A stretch of 64,000 nucleotides of DNA from Branchiibius sp. NY16-3462-2 (lineage in GTDB: Bacteria; Actinomycetota; Actinomycetes; Actinomycetales; Dermatophilaceae): the NCBI RefSeq assembly GCF_001594145.1, contig NZ_LVCF01000035.1:310001-374000 (forward strand). The letters are read 5' to 3'. Position numbers and translations under genes: made by a program. Positions 24,301 to 32,808 of this stretch are shown here, one piece after another. Under the pieces are notes generated by a model that saw only the letters and a program-made list of their open reading frames with translations, searched no databases and was not told the DNA's origin. How positions within the stretch are numbered: the stretch's first letter is position 1; every line of letters begins with the position of its first letter.

Positions 24301-25608
24301 TCAGCAGGCGACGCCTTCCAAAGAGTGGGTGAGGTAGCCCAGCATCGTGTCCAGCACGACCGCCCGGTCGAACTGCAGGGCATAGTCGACCGCCTTGTTG
24401 CTGTGGGCGACCCATTCCTCCTGCGTCATGGCGGTCACGGTGCGCAGTGCCTGCGCGATCGCGTCCGGATCGCTCACCGGGACGGTGATGGCGGTGTCGC
24501 CCACGGCCTCGGGGACACCACCGGTCTCGGTGGTGATGACCGGTCCCCCGCCCGCGAGCATGTTCTCCACCAGGGCGATTCCGAACGTTTCCACGAATTC
24601 CGGACGCGGCAGGGTCGGTAGCACGAACGCCGTGCAGCCGCGCATGAGGGCGGGCTTCTCGTCGTCGTCGACATCGGTCAACACGGAGATGCGGTCCGCC
24701 AACGGAGACGCCGCCGCCATCTCCCGGACGCTGGCCTCCTGCGGACCCTGGCCCGCGATGATCAGGCGCACCTGGTCGCTGACGCCGCTGCGCTCATAGC
24801 CGGCAATGAGGTCGGCGATGCCTTTGGCCTTGACCAGGCGGGACAGGAAGAGCACGTAGCGTTCGCTTGCCAGTCCGCGCCGGGCCATCACCGCGTCCGC
24901 CTCCGACTGCGGGATCGAACGGTAGGAGGCGGTGTCGAGGGCGGGATAGGAGATCTGGATCCGCCGACGGCACTCGTAGGCGAACGAGGTCCCGTGTTTG
25001 GCGTCGAGCTCGGCCGCCTCCGCCACGATCAGTTCCTTGGTGTACCGCGAGACGGCCAGCACACAGTCGTTGGTCAGGTAGGCCGACAGCAGGTGCACGG
25101 CGGCGCCGTACCTGTCCTTCTCGACGCACTCGCGGACGACATTGGTGATGTCCGAGCCGACCGCCTCCGCGATCGTGAGTACGTCGAGGGGCAGGCCCAC
25201 GCGCTGGGCGACGGTGAGCGCGTCGGTGACTGCCGTCGTATGCGGCGACAGATAGAGGCTGAGGCAGATCGTGGGAGTGCCGTCGGTGAACAGTTCGACC
25301 AGCCGGCCGACCAGTCCGGCGTACCAACGGCCGTCCACGACACGGTAATCGCCCACGGGCTCAGGGCGTTCCACGGTAATACCGGGGCTGTAGGGCTGGA
25401 CGCCCTCCAACGGTTTGAGCGGCAGACCGGCGGCCTCCAGCCGGTCCAACGGCCAGCTGACGATCCGCACGTCGGTGAATCCACGCTGCAGGGCGGCCTC
25501 GGCGATGTTGCGCGCTTCGACCGAGTGGCCGCAGATAACCGGGTCCGCGCGGACCACGATCACCAGGCGGCGGTACCGCTCCAGGACGACTTCCGGTGCT
25601 GGCATCAT
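24301..25608 (-). CDS. Glycosyltransferase family 4 protein
   Basis: A 435-residue GT-B glycosyltransferase. The acceptor domain includes VVRADPVICGHSVEARNIAE. The donor domain starts at RYVLFLSRLVKAKGIADLI and contains LIIAGQGPQE and the GT4 motif EFVETFGIALVENMLAGGG, whose two glutamates bind the nucleotide sugar. The family uses retaining chemistry with UDP-, GDP- or ADP-sugars, so the sugar is unknown. Its start codon overlaps the stop of the GH92 gene, and the ThrE-like gene begins a few bases after it. It probably modifies the same glycan or glycoside that GH92 trims. No signal or membrane anchor is seen. Confidence 0.88.
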   Translation of the reverse strand: MMPAPEVVLERYRRLVIVVRADPVICGHSVEARNIAEAALQRGFTDVRIVSWPLDRLEAAGLPLKPLEGVQPYSPGITVERPEPVGDYRVVDGRWYAGLVGRLVELFTDGTPTICLSLYLSPHTTAVTDALTVAQRVGLPLDVLTIAEAVGSDITNVVRECVEKDRYGAAVHLLSAYLTNDCVLAVSRYTKELIVAEAAELDAKHGTSFAYECRRRIQISYPALDTASYRSIPQSEADAVMARRGLASERYVLFLSRLVKAKGIADLIAGYERSGVSDQVRLIIAGQGPQEASVREMAAASPLADRISVLTDVDDDEKPALMRGCTAFVLPTLPRPEFVETFGIALVENMLAGGGPVITTETGGVPEAVGDTAITVPVSDPDAIAQALRTVTAMTQEEWVAHSNKAVDYALQFDRAVVLDTMLGYLTHSLEGVAC

Positions 25609-27833
25609 TTCGTAACCCCCGTTGCGAGTGCGGATGTCCCAACGCTGGGCCGGGACGGTGGCCGGAGCGAGGACCCCCAGTTAGAGGGGGTGTCGCCCAG
25701 GGTGATGTGCAGCTCTCCGCCACGATGCAGATCGCTCATGGTCAACCAGGTCTGCGGGACCTCGACACCGTCGAGTCGCACTGACTGGATGTACTGCGCT
25801 GCGGTGTCCCGGCTCGGGGGCCGGAAACCGCTGGTACGAATGAGTATCTCTGATTCCGCCGTGCGAATCTCAGCCTCCTCGAACGCCGGTGGATGAAGCA
25901 GGACGAGGTTCTGACCGGCGACCGGGAAGAGACCGAGACTGGCCCATACGTACCACGAGGAGATGGCACCCGAGTCGTCGTTGCCGGCCAGGCCGCCCGG
26001 GCCGGTACCGAACATCTGGTGGACGGCTGCGTGGACCACCTCCGCGGTGCGGTCAGGACGACCGGCAAAGTGGTAGGCCCACGGGGCTTCCATGTCCGGT
26101 TCGTTGTTCATTCCCTCGAATCGGCCCAGTTCGTAACCTCGTTCGAGCTCATCGCGACCCGGCCGCAAGCCCGGCTGAACCACGGCCGGGGCGCCGTACC
26201 CGAAGAACCGATCCAGCAGTTCGACGAACCGATCCTCACCGCCGGCCACCTTGATCCGAGCCGCCATGTCGTGCAGCAACCGGAACGAGTAGTTCCACGG
26301 ACCGCCCTCGTAGAAGGTCGATTTCGCCATCAGCCCGGTCTCGGGATTGAACGCAGCCGGCCAGCCGTCCGCCCAGGGTTCGAGATCGGCGACCAGCGCC
26401 TGATCGTCGATGGCGTCCGCGACGACTGCGGCACACCAGTACCCGAAGGCAAGGTCGAGGACGTGACTGATCGGGTGGGTGATGCCGTCGCGCAGGTACT
26501 CCTCGCCGTACGTCCGACGCAGATCGGTGTGCATGTGCACCACGGCCCGGTCCCAATCCACGCCCGGCATCCGTAGCTGGCACAGGTCGGCAAACAGCGT
26601 GTGCGCCAACGCGCTTCCCTGCCGGGAGAAACGATCCGCGCCTCGGGCCATCCGGTAGCCGATCGGGAAGTTGCCTTCTTCCTCACAGATCTTCAGCAGC
26701 GCGTTCGCGAGATCCACTGCCCGCTTCGGTCGCAGCAGGGTCATCAGCGGCAGTTGCGTCTTGTAGATGTCCCACATCGTGCACAGGTCGTAGACGAACG
26801 GCCCGTTGGTCGGCCAGAAGGGGCTCTCGTCCTTGGCGAAGCACGGCTTCATCAGCGAGTGGTAGAGCGCAGTGGCCATGACCGTGCCCTGGTCCTGGTC
26901 CGGTGTTGAGACCTTGATCTGCGACAGGTGATCGCGCCAGACGTCCTGCGTCTGCTGCCGACGGGCGTGGAAACCACCGACGAAATTCGCGGTGTCCGCC
27001 GCAAGATTGGCCTTCGCTTGCTCAGTCCCCCTCAGCGAGAAGCCCATTCGCAACTCAACGGTCTGCCCGGCTACCGATGGTCCGGCCCACATCAGCCCGA
27101 ACGGGCGCAACGTGGTGGGCCTGATGTCGGCGAAATCCAACCGGGAGCCGCCGGGCATGATCCGCCGGTCGTACCACAGCACCTGGCGGAAGTCGGTCGC
27201 ATCGCATTCCAGGTGTACGGCGAGTGGGGTGCCTTCCATGACGACCTCACCGCGGGCGCTGCCCTGGCCCAGGAACTCCAGATGCGCCCGCAACGGGATA
27301 GTCTCGCCGTACGGGATCGCCAGACCACCGGTCGAGAAGTCCACGACCAGGCGGGCGTCCCGGCTCTCGGGGAACGTGTACCGGTGCACCGCGCTCTTGG
27401 GTCCGACGGTGACCTCGCAGACGATTCCTGTCTCGAGTTCCGCGCGGTAGTAGCCCGGCTCGGCGTACTCGTCGCGCACCTGCCACGCGGTCCCCAGGTC
27501 GTCCAGCGTGCTCAGCATCGGCGTGACCCGGAAGTAGTTGTAGTACTTGCGGATTGCGCCGGTGCCTGACTGCTGGAAATGCGTGAAGCCTGAGACCCGC
27601 ATCCGGTCGGTCATGGGCACCGGCAGCCCTTCGGTGCCCAACTCATAGATGCCGTACCCCGTCGGATAGGCACCCGAGAAGGCGCAGGCCGACACCATGC
27701 CGAAGGGATACGTCGCACCGGGATGGGTGTTGCCGACTTGCGGTTTGGGCCACCACCAACTGGCCGCGATGCCATGCGGCTGCGGCAGGTCAGTGGCAGC
27801 GGTGCCGATGAACGGGTCAACCAGGTCGAACAT
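25605..27833 (-). CDS. Glycoside hydrolase family 92 (alpha-mannosidase type), apparently cytosolic
   Basis: A 742-residue GH92 protein. The N-terminal beta-sandwich holds VDPFIGT and GNTHPGATYPFGMVS, and the (alpha/alpha)6 part holds GFTHFQQSGTGAI and SPFWPTNGPFVYDLCTMWDIYKTQLPL. The general acid is Glu509 in YEGGPWNYSF, the base pair is Asp619/Asp620 in GNDDSGAISSWYVWASLGLF, and NEPDMEAPWAYHFAG supplies calcium and substrate contacts. Known members are calcium-dependent inverting exo-mannosidases. No signal peptide is visible, unusual for a family that is often secreted. It heads the run GH92–GT4–ThrE-like. A GAGGGGAG ribosome site precedes ATG 27833. Confidence 0.9.
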   Translation of the reverse strand: MFDLVDPFIGTAATDLPQPHGIAASWWWPKPQVGNTHPGATYPFGMVSACAFSGAYPTGYGIYELGTEGLPVPMTDRMRVSGFTHFQQSGTGAIRKYYNYFRVTPMLSTLDDLGTAWQVRDEYAEPGYYRAELETGIVCEVTVGPKSAVHRYTFPESRDARLVVDFSTGGLAIPYGETIPLRAHLEFLGQGSARGEVVMEGTPLAVHLECDATDFRQVLWYDRRIMPGGSRLDFADIRPTTLRPFGLMWAGPSVAGQTVELRMGFSLRGTEQAKANLAADTANFVGGFHARRQQTQDVWRDHLSQIKVSTPDQDQGTVMATALYHSLMKPCFAKDESPFWPTNGPFVYDLCTMWDIYKTQLPLMTLLRPKRAVDLANALLKICEEEGNFPIGYRMARGADRFSRQGSALAHTLFADLCQLRMPGVDWDRAVVHMHTDLRRTYGEEYLRDGITHPISHVLDLAFGYWCAAVVADAIDDQALVADLEPWADGWPAAFNPETGLMAKSTFYEGGPWNYSFRLLHDMAARIKVAGGEDRFVELLDRFFGYGAPAVVQPGLRPGRDELERGYELGRFEGMNNEPDMEAPWAYHFAGRPDRTAEVVHAAVHQMFGTGPGGLAGNDDSGAISSWYVWASLGLFPVAGQNLVLLHPPAFEEAEIRTAESEILIRTSGFRPPSRDTAAQYIQSVRLDGVEVPQTWLTMSDLHRGGELHITLGDTPSNWGSSLRPPSRPSVGTSALATGVTK

Positions 27834-27876
27834 GGCGGCTCCCCTCGGGCGAGTGGCGCGGTCTGTTGTTCGACGG

Positions 27877-27887
27877 TAGGTGACCTA
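27877..27887. promoter_or_regulatory. Palindrome upstream of the GH92 operon
   Basis: TAGGTGACCTA is an 11-bp inverted repeat 44–54 bp upstream of the GH92 start, in the 104-bp gap before the adaptor operon. Half sites TAGGT/ACCTA suit a dimeric repressor; no regulator gene is adjacent. Confidence 0.35.
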
Positions 27888-27937
27888 TGTGTCGGTCTCG
27901 TTACGCGCAGACGTCAGTACGGACGCTGTGTGCTTCA

Positions 27938-30019
27938 TCACCGCGACCCTCCGCCGGGCATTCCGCCGCCACCCATACCGCTGCGCCCGCTGAACCCGCC
28001 ACCGCCGGTGAACGCATTCTCGTTGCTGGACCCGTCGGCTCCGAGGGTGGCTGTGAGGTCACCGAGCACTACCTGGGTGCCCGCGTCGAGACCCGTGATC
28101 TGAGCCTTTCCCCCGCCCACGGTGCCCACCGTGACCGACTTCGTCGTGACCGTGTCGCTGCCGGAGACCACCTGGACGGTGGCGCGGCCGGTGGCCACCA
28201 TCGTCAGCGCCGACGCCGGCACCGTCACCACGTTGCTGACGCTCTTGGTGGTCACGGCCACCTGCGCCTGCGAGTCCTGTGCCAACGCCTGCGGGGGGTC
28301 GTCCACCGTGATGGTGACCGGGTAGGTGGGAGTGCTGCTGGTGCTGTTCGTCGGCAGGATCCCGATCTGGGTCACCGACCCGTTGACCGTGCCACCGCCA
28401 CCGGCCGGGGTGATAATTGCGGCCTGGCCGACCGCGAGCGTGGGCAGCGCCGATAGCGGTACGTCGACCGTCACCTGGGCAGCGCCCGTCCCGATGATCG
28501 TGATGCTCGATGAGGTCGATGCGTCCTTGCCGCTGGTCAGCCCGACGGTCGCGACGGTCCCGCTGATGGGGGCTGTGAGCGTGGCTGAGTTGACTGCCTC
28601 CTGGGCTTGGCTGACCTCGAGCTCGGCCGCACTGACGGTCATCGTTCCACCACCGCCGGTGCCGCCCCCGGTGCCATCCCCACTGGCTGCACCAGCATTG
28701 CTGGACGCGCCACCGTTGCTCGACGCGCCGCCATCGCTGGACCCAGAACTGCCTGAGCGCTCATTGCTCGAACCCGTTGCGCCTGACCCGGTGCCTCCCG
28801 ATCCCGTGCTTTTAGTGTCACCGCTCTGGGTGCCACCGCTCTTGCTGGCACTGCTCGGTGAGCCGCTCGACGACCCGCTGGAGCCGCTTGTGGTTCCGCC
28901 GCTCGTACCCCCGGCGCCGCCCTGGGTCGATGAGGAACCGCCCGAGCCGGACTTCGAACTCAGTTGGTCAAGAACGGTGTTCAACTGCGTGAGAGTCGAT
29001 GAGGCCTGCTCGAAGGTGGCGGAGGCCGTCTGGGTCGTGGACACACAGGCCTTCACCACGGCGGGATCGAGCGATGCCGACGGGGATGCGGAGGAGGAAC
29101 TGGAACTACTTGGCGTACCCGTGCTCGTCGTCGACTCCGAGGTCGACGGCTCGGCGGTCGTTGGTGCTGAGGTGCTGGTGCCGGTGCTCGTCGGTGACGC
29201 CGTGTCGGTGGACGTCGGTGTGCTCGTCGCGGTCGAGGTCTGGCTCGGTGTGTCCGTGGAGGTGGGAGACGCCTGCAAGGTGGCGCTGCTCGATGAACTT
29301 CGGGTGCCAGAGCGCGACGTCCCGCCAGTGGTCCCGGTCGACCCGCCAGCCGCCATCACCGGCGCACAGGTGACCTTCTGATTATCTACCGCCGCCTTCA
29401 TCGACCGGACCTGCTGCGACAGCGTCGCCGACAGCGACTTCAACTGCGCTGTATCGCCGTTCGAGGTCTGCTTCCCGGATCCGGCGCCACTGGACCGGGT
29501 CGGTGAAGCAGTACTGGTGGCTGTGGGTGTGGCCGTCGGCGCGGAGGACGATCGTGTCGACGAACCAGCGGCGGAGGACGAACTCTTCGCGGTCGCAGCG
29601 GCAGCGGCCGACGAGCTCGGAGACGACGTACTGCTTGTCGTCGTGGCCGCGGCCGCTTTGGCCTGGGCCAGGTCGGCCTGGGCCGACAACAGGTCAGCGT
29701 TCAGCCCCGCGGTGTCCATCGTCGCGAGGGCCTGTCCGGCTGTCACGGTGTCCCCTACCGCGACCTTCACCCCCGTGACCTGACCCGAACTGGGGAATGC
29801 CGCTGAGACCTGATTTACCCGGGCGACCGTGCCGCTGACGCTGAGCTGGCTGCTGCCCGAGCCGGTACTGGCGGTCGCCAACCGGTAGTGATCGGACAGC
29901 GCATCGGCGGCGGCCGCATGCGCCACGCCGTACGTCACGGCCCCGGCGACGGCGACCACGCACAGACCAGCGGCGGACCCGAGAACGACGCGGCGGCGCC
30001 GGTCGGGGTCACGAAGCAT
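27938..30019 (-). CDS. HlyD/MacA-like periplasmic adaptor with a long Ser/Thr/Gly-rich insert
   Basis: A roughly 693-residue membrane-fusion adaptor, unusually long. An N-terminal anchor (VVLGSAAGLCVVAVAGAVTYG) is followed by the first lipoyl half (AAFPSSGQVTGVKVAVGDTVTAGQALA). A low-complexity region of about 340 residues contains two short ordered islands, each with a cysteine (QKVTCAPV and VVKACVST). The second lipoyl half (ATLTAPISGTVATVGLTSG) and a beta-barrel (VTIGTGAAQ and VPASALTMVATGRATVQVV segments) follow. The insert sits where the coiled-coil hairpin normally is. The start is ATG 30019 with GGGGG upstream, overlapping the lipoprotein gene by 11 bp. It is last in the MacAB-like operon. 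Confidence 0.83.
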   Translation of the reverse strand: MLRDPDRRRRVVLGSAAGLCVVAVAGAVTYGVAHAAAADALSDHYRLATASTGSGSSQLSVSGTVARVNQVSAAFPSSGQVTGVKVAVGDTVTAGQALATMDTAGLNADLLSAQADLAQAKAAAATTTSSTSSPSSSAAAAATAKSSSSAAGSSTRSSSAPTATPTATSTASPTRSSGAGSGKQTSNGDTAQLKSLSATLSQQVRSMKAAVDNQKVTCAPVMAAGGSTGTTGGTSRSGTRSSSSSATLQASPTSTDTPSQTSTATSTPTSTDTASPTSTGTSTSAPTTAEPSTSESTTSTGTPSSSSSSSASPSASLDPAVVKACVSTTQTASATFEQASSTLTQLNTVLDQLSSKSGSGGSSSTQGGAGGTSGGTTSGSSGSSSGSPSSASKSGGTQSGDTKSTGSGGTGSGATGSSNERSGSSGSSDGGASSNGGASSNAGAASGDGTGGGTGGGGTMTVSAAELEVSQAQEAVNSATLTAPISGTVATVGLTSGKDASTSSSITIIGTGAAQVTVDVPLSALPTLAVGQAAIITPAGGGGTVNGSVTQIGILPTNSTSSTPTYPVTITVDDPPQALAQDSQAQVAVTTKSVSNVVTVPASALTMVATGRATVQVVSGSDTVTTKSVTVGTVGGGKAQITGLDAGTQVVLGDLTATLGADGSSNENAFTGGGGFSGRSGMGGGGMPGGGSR

Positions 30020-30887
30020 TCGGTGCACCCCCATTGCCACCACCGAATCCTTCCATCTGCGAGGTGCATTCGCCGTTCACCGATTCACTGATGGTCAGAC
30101 TGGTCGCCGTGAGCACAGAGTTTGCCGTCGTGCCACGGGCTTCGACGCACTTGCCGGCCTGAATCGCGGAGGCAGTCGCAGACGATTCCTTCGTGTACGT
30201 CGTGCTGGACGAGGTGGTTACCGTGACCGACTTCGCTGTGCTGCCAGTCGTCTGGAAGACGAACCCGTTGTTGGTGACCGAAGTGACCTTGCCGGTCAGC
30301 CCGCGCATGCCGCCGAAGCCGCGGCCATCGGACTTCGCGCCGCTGCTGGACGGGGTGCTCGTCGCCGTGCTGGCAATGCAATCGCTCGCCGGGAGAATCG
30401 TGACGGAGCTCGCAGTGACCGCACTCGGCACCGTGTAGCTGGGCATCGATCCCGTGGGCCGGCTGCCGCTGGTCGGGTTACCCGATGGCATCCCGGAGGG
30501 TCGCTCGCCGCCGCCCGCCCCGGAGAACTGCTGGCGCACCGAGACGCAGGCACCCTTCGCGAGATCGCTTGCACTGCCGGTGGATTGACTGCTGATCTTC
30601 GTGCTGTCCGTCCACTTCACCGAGCTGGTGCTGCCCTGTGACGTGGTGGCGGTCAAGGTCGTCCCGCTCACGGATGCGATCACGCCGCTGACACCGGGGT
30701 TGAACCCGCCGCCTCCCGGGCCGCCGCGCTGCCCACCTTGACTGGTGGCCCCAGCGGTCGGGGTGCCTGCGGCGGCCGCGGTGCCCGAGCCACCGGAAGA
30801 ACAGCCAGCCACCATGACGGCCAGGAGGGCGGCGCCACCGAGGCTGATCGCCTTGTCGAACCGACGGATCTGCTGGGATCGCAACAT
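30009..30887 (-). CDS. DUF5666-like lipoprotein with two small beta domains
   Basis: A 292-residue predicted lipoprotein. The signal peptide ends in the lipobox VAGC near residue 28, then Gly/Ser/Thr-rich spacers flank two related beta modules. One begins GVSGVIASVSGTTLTAT, the other GLTGKVTSVTNNGFVFQTTG; this strand pattern is like the DUF5666 repeat. Cysteines occur in pairs late in each module (KGACVSV and SDCIAS; GKCVEARG and NGECTS). No enzymatic motif is seen. It starts at ATG 30887, preceded by AGGAG, right after the permease stop. Its place between transporter and second adaptor suggests an accessory role in the export complex. Confidence 0.72.
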   Translation of the reverse strand: MLRSQQIRRFDKAISLGGAALLAVMVAGCSSGGSGTAAAAGTPTAGATSQGGQRGGPGGGGFNPGVSGVIASVSGTTLTATTSQGSTSSVKWTDSTKISSQSTGSASDLAKGACVSVRQQFSGAGGGERPSGMPSGNPTSGSRPTGSMPSYTVPSAVTASSVTILPASDCIASTATSTPSSSGAKSDGRGFGGMRGLTGKVTSVTNNGFVFQTTGSTAKSVTVTTSSSTTYTKESSATASAIQAGKCVEARGTTANSVLTATSLTISESVNGECTSQMEGFGGGNGGAPNAS

Positions 30888-30889
30888 AC

Positions 30890-32119
30890 TTACTCGCTCC
30901 TCAGAGCTTCGATGGGTGCCAGGCGGGCGGCCCGGCTGGCTGGATAGACACCGGCTCCGACGCCGATGACGACAGAAACCGCTAGGGCCAGTAGCGCAGC
31001 CTCGAAGGACAACGCGACCGGTTGGTCGAGGAAGTGCGGTAGGACCAATGCGCCCAGCACACCGAGAGCGATGCCCAGGGCACCGCCGGCCAGGCCGAGG
31101 ATGCTTGCCTCGGTAAGGAACTGCTTGCGGATGGTTCGCGGTGTCGCACCGAGTGCTTTGCGCAGACCGATCTCGCGGATCCGCTCGGTGACCGACACGA
31201 GCATGATGTTCATAACGCCAATGCCGCCGACCAGCAACGAGATTGCGGCGATCCCGGCCAGCAGGACAGTCAACGTCTTCGTGGTGCTCGTCGCCGTGTC
31301 GACGAGCGACTGCTGGCTGCTGATCGAGAAGTCGGCGTTGGTGACCGACACTTCGTGCGCGGTGGCCAACGCGTTGGTGGCCTCCTGCTTCGCCGCCGCC
31401 AGATGGTCGCTGCTGGCTGCTTCCAGGTAGATGTTCGACACACTGTCCGAGCTGGAGGTCGACAGGCGATGCGCGTAGGTCGTTGATGGAATCACGACCG
31501 TGTCGTCCTGGTCGACATTGTTGACGGTGCCGGCAGACTCCAGCACACCGATGACGGTGAAGGTCTGACCGTCGATCGTCACCTGTCGACCGACCGGGTC
31601 GGGGTTGTTTGAGAACAGTGCGGTGACGACCGTACGGCCAAGTACGACAACGGGATTGGCATCGGCTACGTCGGCAGCACCGATGAACCGTCCGGTGGAC
31701 ACCGACCGCGCACGGACCTGAAGCCAACTGGGCGTGGTGCCGACGACCGTCGTCGTCGTGTTGCTGCTGCCGTTGAGCACCGAGAACGACCCGCTCGACG
31801 TGGCGGCGACCCCCGCAACGTCCGGAACAACCGTGGTGTTGGCGAGCATCGTGGCGTCCGATTGAGTCAGGGTCGTCGCGGATCCAGCGGCGCCCCGCAC
31901 TCCGGCCGAACTCGTCGTACTCCCGGGCGTCACCACCAGCAGGTTGGTGCCCAGGGCGTTGATCTGATCGGCCACCTTCTGCTGGGCGCCCTGACCGAGA
32001 CCCACGGTGAGCATCACCGCCGTGATTCCGATCAGAATGCCGAGCACCGTGAGCCCAGATCGCAACCGCCGTGCGCTGATCGCGTCGAGCGCGCTGCGTA
32101 CCGTCTCTGCCCAGCTCAT
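30890..32119 (-). CDS. MacB/FtsX-type ABC transporter permease
   Basis: A 409-residue permease with the MacB topology. A first membrane helix (LRSGLTVLGILIGITAVMLTVGLGQG) is followed by an extracytoplasmic domain of about 220 residues (the MacB_PCD region). Three C-terminal helices follow, with LLVGGIGVMNIMLVSVTERIREIGLRKALGA as the coupling helix and FtsX core. It would transmit ATP hydrolysis to export peptides, lipids or drugs. It overlaps the ATPase gene by 4 bp (ATGA) and is followed directly by the lipoprotein gene. The ATPase, permease and two adaptors on one strand indicate a single complex. Confidence 0.92.
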   Translation of the reverse strand: MSWAETVRSALDAISARRLRSGLTVLGILIGITAVMLTVGLGQGAQQKVADQINALGTNLLVVTPGSTTSSAGVRGAAGSATTLTQSDATMLANTTVVPDVAGVAATSSGSFSVLNGSSNTTTTVVGTTPSWLQVRARSVSTGRFIGAADVADANPVVVLGRTVVTALFSNNPDPVGRQVTIDGQTFTVIGVLESAGTVNNVDQDDTVVIPSTTYAHRLSTSSSDSVSNIYLEAASSDHLAAAKQEATNALATAHEVSVTNADFSISSQQSLVDTATSTTKTLTVLLAGIAAISLLVGGIGVMNIMLVSVTERIREIGLRKALGATPRTIRKQFLTEASILGLAGGALGIALGVLGALVLPHFLDQPVALSFEAALLALAVSVVIGVGAGVYPASRAARLAPIEALRSE

Positions 32120-32808
32120 GCGGCGGGTGCTTCGGCGTCGAGTTGCCCGTCACTGATCCGTACGGCGTGCGCTGCCTGGGCCGCCACGTCCGGTTCGTGG
32201 GTGATCACCACGACCGTGCGCCCCTGGTCGTGCAAGTCGTGGAAGAGTTGCAGGACATCCTGCGTCGCAACGGAGTCCAGGTTGCCGGTGGGCTCGTCCG
32301 CGAGGATCATCGACGGGTCGGTCACCAGGGCCCGTGCGACAGAGACGCGTTGCTGCTGTCCGCCGGACAGTTGTGTCGGCCGGTGATCAAGCCGGTCACC
32401 CAGACCGACCCGGTTCAGCGCCTCCGTCGCCCGGTTCTGCCGTTCCGCGCGCCCCACGCCGGCGTAGACCAACGGCAACTCGACGTTGCGCAGCGCGGAC
32501 TGCGACTGCAGCAGGTTGAACTGCTGGAAGACGAAGCCGATTTCCCGGTTGCGCACCTGCGCCAGTTCGGACTCCGACATCTGGGAGACGTCCACGCCGG
32601 CGAGTTCGTAGGTGCCATCGGTCGGGATGTCGAGGCATCCGAGGATGTGCATCAGGGTCGACTTGCCCGATCCGGAGGGACCGGTGATCGCCAGGAAGTC
32701 ACCCTCCGGGACGTCGAGGTCGATGCCCCGAAGTGCGTGCACTTCCAGTTCGCCGGAGCCGTAGGTCTTGGTGACCCCGCGCAGCGAGACGATTGCCGGG
32801 GCGATCAT
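32116..32808 (-). CDS. MacB/LolD-type ABC transporter ATP-binding protein
   Basis: A 230-residue ATPase with Walker A GPSGSGKST, Q-loop FVFQQFNLL, signature LSGGQQQRVSVARAL, Walker B MILADEPTGNLDS and the switch histidine in VVVITHEPDVA. The layout and the segment LVYAGVGRAERQNRATEAL are typical of the MacB/LolD/FtsE class that pairs with FtsX-like permeases. It is encoded apart from its permease, unlike the fused E. coli MacB. It overlaps adaptor and permease genes by 4 bp on each side, so the three are translationally coupled. Confidence 0.95.
   Translation of the reverse strand: MIAPAIVSLRGVTKTYGSGELEVHALRGIDLDVPEGDFLAITGPSGSGKSTLMHILGCLDIPTDGTYELAGVDVSQMSESELAQVRNREIGFVFQQFNLLQSQSALRNVELPLVYAGVGRAERQNRATEALNRVGLGDRLDHRPTQLSGGQQQRVSVARALVTDPSMILADEPTGNLDSVATQDVLQLFHDLHDQGRTVVVITHEPDVAAQAAHAVRISDGQLDAEAPAA

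Noticed and set aside
28326..29381. A long Pro/Val-rich open frame on the plus strand
   Set aside because: It is the antisense of the Ser/Thr/Gly-rich insert of the second adaptor, produced by biased codons; no start signal or homology.
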